Below, in pieces: positions 26,608 through 38,600 of a stretch of DNA of 64,000 bases (position 1 is its first letter; each line of letters begins with the position of its first letter). The stretch comes from Solen grandis. Taxonomy: Eukaryota > Mollusca > Bivalvia > Adapedonta > Solenidae. Under the pieces are notes generated by a model. That model searched no databases and was not told where the DNA came from. It saw only the letters and a program-made list of their open reading frames with translations. Both the position numbers and the translations under genes were made by a program. The stretch lies in the NCBI GenBank assembly GCA_021229015.1, contig CM037784.1, forward strand, positions 67,487,013-67,551,012, in the 5' to 3' direction.

Positions 26608-29600
26608 TTTGTCCAATTAAAATGGGTTTACACTTCCGTTGGCACATGTGCAAATTGGTATTGCAGTCGAATGTAAAGCTGTGATTGTAATGATTTTAAG
26701 TGACTGATATTTTTCTATGTGATTGTTTGGGGGTATCAAATACCTGTGTATTTGTTTTAAATAGTTTCCTGTGTGACTGACCATATTTAATAAGCTATTA
26801 GTCAGTAGATGTTTGTATTTTAATGATGTTTGTACATGCAGTTAATGACCTACTTATCGCTTTGTTCGTAGCACATTTCACGCCTTCTGTATTGTGCTTG
26901 TCATTAATTAGTCCCCTACCGGTATTCACACCGGAGGGGACTATAGGTTTGCCCTCCGTCTGTCCGTCCGTCCGTCTGTCCGTCTGTCCGCTCAAATCTG
27001 GATCCCGCGATAACTTAATAACTAAGCAAGCTAACTTGATGAAACTTGGTATATGACTAGATGGCAATGTGTAGATTATGCACGTCGTTTTATTTTTGTT
27101 CTTCGACTAAAATTGTGGTTGCTATGGTAACGGAAATAGTGAAAATATGGCAAAAATGGGATCCAGCGATAACTAAGCAAGCTAACTTGATGAAACTTGC
27201 TATGACTAGATGGCAATGTGTAGATTATGCACATCATTTTATTTTGTTCTTCGACTAAAATTGTGGTTGCTATGGTAACGGAAATAGTGAAAATATGGCA
27301 AAAAATGGGATCCCGCAATAACTAAGCAAGCTAACTTGATGAAACTTGGTATATGACTAGATGGCAATGTGTAGATATGCACGTATTTTATTTTTGTTCT
27401 TCAACTAAAATTTGTGTTGCTATGGTAAGATAATAGTGAAAAATGGCAATAATGGGATCCCGCGATACTAAGCAAGCTTACTTGATGAAACTTGCTATAT
27501 GACTAGATGGCAATGTGTAGATGATGCACGTCATTTTAGTTTTGTTCTTCGACTAAAATTGTGGTTGCTATGGTAACAGAAATAGTGAAAATTGGTAAAA
27601 AATGGGATCCCGCATAACTAGCAAAACAAACTTGATGAAACTTGGTATATGACTAGTGGCATGTGTAGATTATGCACGTCATTTTATTTTGTTATTCGAC
27701 TAAAATTGTGGTTGCTATGGTAAAGGAAATAGTGAATATGGCAAAAAATGGGATTGATTACCATATTGAGTCAAGGTGGAGCCGGTAGGGGACTTTATGT
27801 GTTGCATACAACACCAGTTACTTGTTATTACATGATGTGTGGGATAAGTCATATTTAAAGTTTATCTTATAAAAATGAAGAACGTTTGGTACAGTTAATG
27901 CAGTAAATTAGTGAACTGTCAACCTGTGTAGGGCTGTTGAGATTCAGTTCTATAAATAACCTTATTAGTCCCCATAGCCTAGGCTTACGGTTGTGGAGAT
28001 AATAGTACTGCTGTTGAGATTAAGTTCTATAAATAACCTTATTTGCTCCATAGCCTAGGTTTACGGTAGTGGAGATAAGCTTGCTCGCTCAGTCGGCTTA
28101 CGGTAGTGGAGTTAAGAGTGCCCGATCAGTATTTTTCCTGCAGGTCGGAATTTTTCATTTTCATTCTTTCGAAGTTGCTAGGTTTATTTGATAGTAGACG
28201 ATGTTTAAATGCTAGGTTTTATACATTTATTATATTGCATTGTATTTGCTTCCTTGTTATTTAAATCATAGACCCTGCAGGACCCTGATATTCAGAAAAA
28301 AAAAGAAAACGTTCAAGAAAAAAAATCAAAATCTTTTTATATAAATGATATGTAGAGAGGTCAAATTCATTTATTTATTTTTCGACTAAGTGTCAGGCCT
28401 GTGCATAGACAGGTTAGATTATAAGGTAAAAAAGTAAGGTAAATAACAGTAAAAAAGAGAAAGAAAGGGGGACAGTATGCTTATTTTAAGCTTTCCATTA
28501 AAACATGTTGTTAATAATTACGTAAGTAAGGCAGAAAATTTCAGTGTAATTTGTTTCTATTAACATCAAGGTTTCCTCAAACATCTGGGTCAACAAAGCC
28601 TGTAACTTTCAAGTCAAGCTCAAGGTCACAAATGAAGGTCAATAGTTTGAGCATTTAATTTTGTGTCTATTTCATATTTCCTTTACCCCTGGTTTCATTA
28701 AGCTTTAGTCAAATGTTCACAACAGTGAGACAATGTGCAGAACCCATTTTCCAACCATGCCATCTCAATTTTAAGGTCAACATTGAAGGTCAGTAGATTG
28801 AACCTTGAATTTTGTGTCATCTTCATATTTCCTTTTAACCCTGATTTTCATGAAACTTTAGTCAGATGTTTGACTCAATCATGTGTAGTATTTCCATTAA
28901 ACTTAAGTCAAATGTTCGCCTCATGCAGTGAGATGATATTCAAAACCAATGTATGAACCCTGCCATCTCTAGGTCAAGGTTACAGTTTCAGTCTTTGATT
29001 TCATGTTCACTCAATATCTCCTTCATTCCTGGAAAGATTTCCACTTCACTGAGAAAACATAAGGATTCAACTTTAACCTTCTATTTCATGTCCGCTTCAT
29101 ATCTCCTGTAACTTTGGGAGGATATTCATTAAACGTATGTGAAATGTTCACCGCAGTAATACAATGAACAGAACACATGTAAAACACATGGTCGGTCAAG
29201 GTCACAAATAAAGGTAAAGGTCACAATCATAGGTAAAAGGTTTGAACCTTGAATTGTATATTATATCGGTATACATGCAACTCCTTCCACTCTGACCAGC
29301 ATTTGCTGTGGGTGATATAGTTGTCCTTTATAAGATTGCCTAATAGAGGATGTGACAAAAAAATGTTCTGCAACCATGATAACCCAAAGTTTAGGGTCAG
29401 TATAAATAAAAAGTGTGTGGGGGGGGGGGGGGGTCAGTTAGGGTAGTGGAAACAAATAACTTACTGGCACAAACCATGTAACCCAATGCATAACTAAGAA
29501 GATTAATTATATTGGTGCATTATTTACTTACAGAAAATGTAAAAAACATTGATGTTTTAGAATAGAAAATTTGTATTTGCCATACATGAACTAAAAAGAT

Positions 29601-32600
29601 TAATTATATTGGTGCATTATTTACTTACAGAAAATGTGATATCTGCGGAAATTGTGAATTTGATGACAGAGAAGTTGATCTTGTAGCACTTGGTATGGGT
29701 GAACCTGACGAAGTAAGAGCAAACTTTGGAAGAAAACGGCGAGATGCAGATAATCCAGATAATCCAGAAGGGCCCAGAAAGCTGTGTGCTAAGTTCAATA
29801 TCAAGTATGCCATCAACCCAAAAGGCCATTTATTTTTTAAGGAATCGGCATTTACAGTATATGTGATGGTTGATTGGATATTCATTCTTAACTTTTTTTT
29901 TTTTTTTTTTTTTAAGTCATCTTTGCTTGCAAAACCACAGGTTCACATGTTACATACATTCTGAAATTAACTAACACTTTATTAAATTCAAGCAAATTGC
30001 TGAAAAGTTATTTTCGTTTCCATAGAACAGAAATTAGTATGCCTTAAGTTTTAGAAGTAATGTGTACAGTTAAACACCTATTTCACAAGCCCAGCATGCT
30101 ATAAGTGGCTATAGTAGAACTTATCTATGATTTCATTCTAACTTATAATGTTAGCATGGAGTGTTCATAATTAATTGATGAAACATATTATTACAGTATT
30201 AGACCATTTCCCCAGGTGTTCAGCAATACTTGGTATAATTCATTGTCTTAACCCTTTCCCTCATATAGACTCATTTTGATGTACTCAATAGGTACCACAT
30301 AAAGCCTGATCTGCAGAAAACCAAACTCAATCCTTACCAAATTTAATTGTAAAACCCTCATTACCAGACCACTGAGGAGCAGCGAACAGCATAAAACCTG
30401 ATCAGCCTGCGAGTTACTCGCAGGCTGATCTGGTTTTATGCTGTTCGCATAGGTATTTTCATGGTATCCTCTATGAGGGAAAGGGTTAACTTACCAATCG
30501 GTAGCTCAGGTGCAAAATCTCAGGTGAATATTTAAAACCCCTCTGAACAACACCAGATTAGAACAAGGTGTTTGGGGAGTTCTATTTGATTTACATAGGT
30601 TCACATCTCATTTCGGAGTGAAATTGTCTATTTATAATACAAACAATCAGAATGGGTTGATTTTTTTTATTTTTTTTATTTTTTTACAATCTGTGGCTTT
30701 CTGATTGGGAAAATAAGCATTATAAAACAAACACAATTGGGAAATCATAAGAAAATGATTTTATTTTTTTAATTAACAAAACAATTAACTTATTATTGGT
30801 GGTACATGTATGTCATAGAAAGTTTCAAATCAACATTTAAATTATAAAGATAACACAAATTTCATTGAAATTCCTTGAATTATTTCTTTTGAGAGAAAAA
30901 AAGAGCTATTTCACTGGGAAAATAGGTAGTTATTTTGAGAAAAAATGTCAAGTTTTTGCATGTCTAGGGAAAACCACCAGTCCTGTAAAAGGTAGTAAAT
31001 TTACCCCAAAAAATGTTTTTGACAAATATACTTTTTAGTAGTAAATCATATTAATATCCAGAAAACAAAAAAAAAAAAAGTTAAAAAAGGAAAAAGAGAG
31101 TGTTTGTGTGTGTACATTATCATCGGATCTACAGTATTGAAAAACTTCAAAAATTTATATTAAGATGAATAAACACACTTCATCTCACATCAATCATACC
31201 AATAAAACAGCAAGTGTTGGTGGATAGCATAGTGGTAACTTGCCTCGCTTCTCACCAATGTGTCCCAGGTTTGATTCCTGGTCACATATGTAAGAGGGTA
31301 CAGTGGTCATCCTTCCAGATACTTGGGTTTTCTCCAGTTTTCTCCTACAATAATGACAAAATACGCCGTCACCAAAGCCATCGAGAATCAGATTAATATA
31401 AGATATGATATCTTGTTTCAACAAATAAAATTTAAACTTTAATAAAGCAGCACAAAGGTATATAGTAAAGTAGTCAACTCTCTTTACAACAGCGATGTTT
31501 CAGCGAATTTTGCTGTTATAAAGAAATTGTCATTGTAAAGAATAGAGACATAATAAAAGGATTATGCGCTTTAGTTTTCAAGATTATTGCTGTTATAAAG
31601 AAAATGCTGTTATAATGAATGCCATTATAAAGATGTTTCACTGTATTTCCTTTTATTAATGGATGTTGAGAATTAATATTTTCACCAGTAGCCTTCGCCT
31701 CTACTCCTGAAAAAAAAAAAAAACATGAAGTAAAATACAATATTTCAGTGGAAACGGACATTCACCCATGTCTACCTCAATTCCTCTTCTTCTACTTTTA
31801 GAGCTGCCGAAGACCGTCAGCATGGCATGTCTATTGTTAATTTTGGACTTGAAACAGGCATGGATATAGAAAAGAACTCACTTGACAAGGTATGGCAAGG
31901 AAATTTAACTCACACAGACATATTTACAACATATTTTTTTTTCATAAGGTTCTGGATACTCAAATGAATTACCTCGAATTGAAGAACATCCATATATAGT
32001 TAAAATTACTGTCAGCTGCTTTGAAACTAAGTGTTCTGGGTTCAAATCCCAGTTGGGTATTTTTTTCTCTGTACTCTTCTTTGATCATTATTTCTGTATC
32101 ACTCGGATCATATTTATATAGAAAAGAGTGTTAGTTAAGTTTTTATCATTCATATTTAAGTACTTTAGGGCCATGTATCAAGTTAAACATATGATTTTAG
32201 GAAAATGCTTCACTTTATAATACATAATACTGATAATGAAATTCTAAATGCCGTAATAAAAGTTAATATTTTTACATATTTACGAGGGTGAGTCAGTAAA
32301 TAACCAGTCTATGACATCTCCAATCAACCGAGACATCCACAATTTTCACGCATTGTTTCAATACATGTACTATACCTGTGCACAAAACTACACATGTATA
32401 CGGTCATTTTGAATGTCAGACATGGCTAGTGATGTAAAAGCAAGCTTTTCATCAAAAGTGGAGTACCGTGCTGTAAATCGGTACTTGCATTTAAAAGGTA
32501 AAACTGGTAAGGACATACATGCTGAGTTAGTTGATGTGTATGGGTCTTCTGCACCATCTTATTCTCAAGTTAAATTCTGGCTTGGGGAGTTAAAACGTGG

Positions 32601-35600
32601 TAGAACTTCTTTAGAAGATGAGGCCAGGTCTGGACACCCAGTTGATGCCACTGACGAAGAAATGTGTAATAAAGTCAGAGATCTGGTATACTCAGATAGG
32701 CGAAGTCAGGTTGAAGAAATAGCACAGGCATTAGGCATTTCACATGGTACCGTTTCAACAATCTTGCATGATCGTTTAGGGATGTGCAAGCTTACAGCCC
32801 GTTGGGTCCCAAAATCCCTTAGCAATGAGCAAATGGCAACGAGAGCATCAGTATGCAGTGCGTTGTTGAAGCGTTTGAGGTCAAAAGATGAATTCCTTTT
32901 GCATCTAGTTACTGTGGATGATACTTGGGTGCATTATTATGAATCAGAAAATAAAGCCCAGAGTCGTCAGTGCGTAGGGCCGGGATCCCCAAGGCCAAAG
33001 AAGTTCAAGACTCAACCATCTGCTTGCAAAGTGATGGCCACAGTATTTTGGGACACAGAGGGCGTTATTTTGTTGGACATTTTACCCAAGAGAAGTACAA
33101 TGACCGTAGCATACTATGCAAACTTGCTAGACCAGCTGAGGAACGCCATCTGCGAGAAACACCGTGGTAAACTCTCCAAAGGTGTTTTGCTGCAACAGGA
33201 CAATGCAAGAGTCCACACTTGTAAAGTTGCAATGGATGCTGTGGAGCGAAATGGGTATGAATTAATACCACACTCTGCCTACTCACCAGACCTGGCTCCT
33301 AGTGACTTCTTCCTTTTCCCAAACTTGAAAAAGGATATACGTGGACGTCATTTCCAGTCTGACGAAGAAGTCATTGCGGCAGTTGAGGAGTGGTTCCATG
33401 GAAAGGACCCTGACTTCTTCACTTCTGGGCTGATGGCACTTGAACACCGTTGGTCCAAGTGCATAGCCCTGGAGGGAAATTATATTGAAAAAGAAGAGGT
33501 AGATTTCAACCCGAAATAGGATAGGCTGGTTATTTATTGACTCGCCCTTGTATTAAACTTCAAAATGCTTTAAATCTTGAAGCAAGTCCAAAAATTTTAC
33601 TTGCATATTTACAGATTTCATTTTAAATTATTTTTTCCTTTCTGTATAGTATATAGAATTGTTAAGCCAAGTTTGGGTAAATAATTTACATATTTCATGA
33701 TAAAGAAATGTATTTTTGTACATTAAGTCCTTTTTGTTTTTCATCGCAAAGCTGGACATTGCTGTTCAAATTAAAAATATCATTAAAACTGTACCATTGT
33801 TTGTCTATGATATTATACTTTCGGTATATTATATTATTTTTGTTATTCTAGATATCATGAATTGCATTCCCAGAACCTTGAATAAGTTCATGTATTACAT
33901 GTCATTTGATAATTATGTGTCCCCTCATATCTATATGGGGGAGACATATTGTTTTTGTCAGAGTTGTCAATCTGTCTGTGCATCTTTCTGTCTCACAGTC
34001 TGGAAAGAAATTGATGAGAGGACTCTTGTACATATGTCACTGCGTGCCTCAGTGTATGTGTGTGTATGTGTGAGGGGAAGGGGGTGGGGGAAGACATCAA
34101 TTTTCTACGAAAACAAATCTCTAGTTTCTTAAAATTTTTATGACTACAGCTTAAAGAAGATGCGGTCATTGATGCGTATGAAATGCCAGAGAATGGAAAA
34201 GGATATCTGATTCTCTACCTGAATGAGGTAAGTTTGGATTTCTTACATTCTTTAAGGTTCACCTGGGTTAAAATGCCTGTTTATATAAGCAGGTGGTACT
34301 CAGGTGAACGACTCTGAGACTGCCATAACCCTATTGTTTTCATAACATTCTTACATGAATCATCTTATGTATCCCTTTGAAAATTATCTATCTTTTGTCA
34401 TCCATCCGTCTGTCTGTTCATCTGTGTGTCTGTCTGTGGTCCGTCCATCTGTCAGTTTTCCCTGTCTGTCTGTCTTCTCTGTCATCTGTCTGTCCATCTG
34501 TCCTCCCGTTCATCTATCTATCTATCTATCGATCTATCGATCGATCAATCGATCGTTGGTTGGTTGGTTCGTTTGTTCGTTCTTTCGTGTTTTCCATTTA
34601 ATTCTTTTCAAAGTTTTCACTGCATATATCATTTTCATTCAATTCAAATTCAGTGTTCATTGTTTTTATATAAAATTTAGATATCATTTAACATTTTTAC
34701 ATTATCAATAATACAAGCTAGAAAATAAGATTTGTGTATGTTTGAGACTTATGTATGGACCATACAGACAAATTTAATCCTCATTACATATTGATTATGA
34801 TAAAAAGATTACCATATAAGACTTACAAATAATCAGAAAATCTTATCTTAAAACTTTACACAAAGGTACTTAATATATATGAATTAGATATACAATGTGG
34901 ACTTTAAAAGAATAAAGAAAAATGCTCAAAACATGTAGTTTTTATTTTGAAACAATTTATATGCATTTACATTTATTGAATTATTGTCCAGAAATGTGTG
35001 GTTCTAATTGAGACTTTTGCATTGGAATGAAGCCATATTATTAGCCCCTACCGGTGTTTACACCGGAGGGGACTATAGGTTTGCCCTCCGTCTGTTTATT
35101 CGTCTGGCTGTCCGTCCAGAAATCTGGATCCCACGATGACTTAAAAACCATTTAAGATAATATTTTGAAAATTGGTATATGAATAGATGGTGGTATGGAG
35201 ATTCTGCATGTCATTTTTTTTTTCTCGGACCAAAATTTGGTTGCTATGGTAGCAGAAAAATTATGCACCTCACCGGTAGGCGACTCATGTGTTGCATGCA
35301 ACACCAGTTACTTGTTATGAAAGGAATGACTGTATTACATTTTGTGACACTAATTATTCCAGATTAATGCAGAACCAACTGAAATTACACTGATATTGAA
35401 ACAGTCCGATGATGACGACGACATCCAAAACAAACAACCTGCTTCAGTTGAGGTGATTGATTACTATAACCCAGGTAAGTGGTGCCGAATTAAAAATTCA
35501 TTTCTGGTTACATGGCCAAAAGAAACGGGGTCAGTAGGTAGGTTTATTGTTTAAGATGCATTATGATGTTCTGGTATTATTTGCAGTATCCTTTGATTTT

Positions 35601-38600
35601 TGTGTCACCTGCTGTAAGCAGAGGTGACACATAGGGATCACTTTTCCATCAACTGTCTGTCACACTTCTTCCATCACGCTTCAGCAGGTAACACATGTAC
35701 TTCAAAGAACACTTGTTTACTTTTTTTTTAAATCATTGTATGCCCTTTACCTCTCCTGATATATTGTACTGCAATTACCTCACCTTTGGCCTACTTAAAG
35801 ATGCTGACATAAGACAGTGCAGAATGAATATCCTAACGAATATCATTGATAGATAGTTCTATAAGTACAGAGACCACAACAAGCTATTAACAAATATTGA
35901 TAAAGTATTTTGAGTTCTTTGATATCTATATAAATATCTTATCAAATACTTCCCTTATATGCACATTGAGACCTATTTCAGACTGAGCATTATAAATATC
36001 TATAGGAAATTATAGTCTTGTTTCACTGTCTTGATGGTTTTAGTACGCTTCATGACAGTAAGGTTTACTCCACAAATTGTGGTGGAGGGGACACTCCCCA
36101 TCAACGCCAGCTATCTTAACTTTTAAAGATATGTCTTATTTATAGTAAAGGTGCTCCTGGTAAACAAAGATGAAAGACTGATTAATGCATCTCCACGCTG
36201 AGCTCTTTGCACGGGGTTTTCCCTATTCTTGCCGACATATTTAGCTGCAAATGAATGTGTGCATGCACTCATGTTTTAGTTAGATTATATGTTATATATC
36301 TTTCAGAAATATATCATAATTATTTAGATTGCAAACTTTTACCTAAAAAAAATCATTACCTCCACAAAAAAAAGATGCATATTGCATTAGCCATTCTATA
36401 CCCAAAATGATTTATACCAAACATCATTTCATATTCCGAAAGAATAAAAATAAGTAAATAAATAAAAAAAAGTGTATGATTAAGCTTTATATTTTACAAT
36501 ATATAGAGAGAGGGTTCACATATATCAAATTTTTCAATTTCAGAGATAAAATGCACAAAGTTTTATTCCACCAGTCCAAAAAGCTCAGCAGAACTCCAGA
36601 AACACTGTGATAAAGGACGCAAGTGCAAGTGCTTACAAAGTAAATATTTTTGCGAAATATACACATGTATATCAATGTGTTCGTAATCTGCCAGTCCCTG
36701 TCGAGTCGAGTCCGGTCCACAGGCTTCCAGCGTGGGACCCCCAATGATACAAAGTAACAATTCAAAACACATTTTATAACAAAATTTCACAATTCAAGAA
36801 AAAAAAATATTGATATCATAAAATAAGAAAAGGTATGTAACTCTCCATTCAAAATCTATAGGAAAACTAACATGGTCGTATTCTGAACTTCGTATCATTG
36901 AGGGATACCATGCCGGTAGCCTGTGGTCCAGTCAAGTGATTAGATTATCTGCCACTTAACTGTGAGGCAGTGGGGTCTGATTGCCTTGCCACAACATAAT
37001 CAAAGTCATTTAAAAATGATACTGGTACATCTTTGGATCTTTTGTTTGGTGCTTGTCACATAAAGGTAGTTACAGGACTTGTCCCCCCAGTGACTGATAA
37101 TTGTGATTGAGTGTGGTATCATGCCACTTGTCTACAGTGTGATACCACAGTGTGGCACCAACATTTCTATCTCATATAGACCAATGTTCCAACTTAAATG
37201 TGATTCTGTAGGTGGAACATATAATTACCCAAGCAAACAAACACATCATGTTTTAACTGGAATTTTGTTTTAAACATATTGTATGGGGAATTTATTTTAC
37301 ACTGCTTAAAGTCACATTAAGCAATAGATACATTGTATTCACTGTTTCCAAGCTGTGTGCAAGTCCAAAATTTAATATATTCTGTATTGCATAGAATAAT
37401 ACTAAATGAACATTCTATTCTATACCAGATTTTTTAGTTTAGTTGTTCCAGAACTGTTAACATTCAACATTTTAAGTCTTGTTTATACAATTGACAATAA
37501 ATAACATAATCTTTACCATAGTGCCTGTCAGTTCAGATTTTCATTTGGAACTTTTTTTAAGTGTTTTAGTCTATATATAGGTTTAACATGGAATCTATGA
37601 ATCAAACAATAAGGAAAAAATACAAATTTTTTTATATGCGCTTGCCTGCAAATAGAAAAATATAATGTATGGCCTTGTGAATCCAAAAAGCATCTCTGAT
37701 TGGACATAAGATATTAGGTTTACTACATAGAATAAATGTTTCAGCGTGTTATTTTGATGGCTGTTTTCAATTTTGGTAAAAATGTTTTTTTGTTTTTTTT
37801 TAAATCTTAATTGTTAATTGTTTTAAGATGAATGTTCCAAATTTTAATATTCATGTGTTAAAAAAAGCAGTCTTAGTTAAAAAACAAACATGGTGAGGTA
37901 TATATTTTTAAATTTCCAAAAAAGCCTTTATATCAGTGGATTGAATCTGTAATTTTTCATTACTAAAAAAAATATATAAAATTTCATAACTTTGGGGTAG
38001 TTTTTTTATACATTTGGTCCTGGCATATTGGATATTTTATGCTTGTTTGGTATTTTCCATGTATGATTGACAGTATTTTCACTTGTAACTTAAAAAATAC
38101 ATTAAGATTATTTACAAATTGTGATGAATTATTCTGAATATATCATTTTACATGCTTTTGAAGTATTTAGAAATAAAATCTTTCCAATTTTTTAATGCTA
38201 ATTTTTTCAACAAATTTAAGCAGTGATGTTCTACCATAACGTAATCTCTCAAAAGGGCAATGTCACCCCCTATTTTTAATTAAAATATAGTCTAAATGTG
38301 AAAAATTTAAGAAAACTTTGTCCACTAAAGAAAAACCTTCACAAACGCCTTAAGCATTGTTTTGTAAATAGAGAATTATGTATGTAATATATCCATATAC
38401 GTATTTACAGATATTTGTGCAAAAGACATCACAGGAAAACTGAAAAGGATGAATATAAAAAAAAAACCTGCATATCAGTTGGCGAAACATACCTGCACTC
38501 CTGGGGAAGCTGATTATGGTAATCTGATCAAATGAGTGACACTTGAAATATTTCTTTAATTTTTTTTAAATTTATTTTAACCACTTTATTACCTCCTTAT

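Larger units (their letters stand above)
26528..28510 (+). repeat. Large duplicated block, copy 1 (carries family B insertion)
   Basis: Homologous to 44121-45545: shared words include CCAATTAAAATGGGTTT, CACATGTGCAAATTGGTATT, TTTGTATTTTAATGATGTTT, GACCTACTTATCGCTT, AGTTAATGCAGTAAAT and CCATTAAAACAT. Copy 1 has a (TA)n at 26575-26605 and the 917-bp family B element; copy 2 lacks both but has a SINE. It is probably an older repeat or a segmental duplication. Confidence 0.8.

Noticed and set aside
31225..31278. Possible functional tRNA gene
   Set aside because: A and B boxes are present but no complete cloverleaf is apparent, and a SINE core follows; same for the B box at 45138.
34355..34711. 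Overlapping ORFs rich in Ser/Val/Cys/Leu
   Set aside because: They read through CTGT/CTAT simple repeats in three frames; no protein family.
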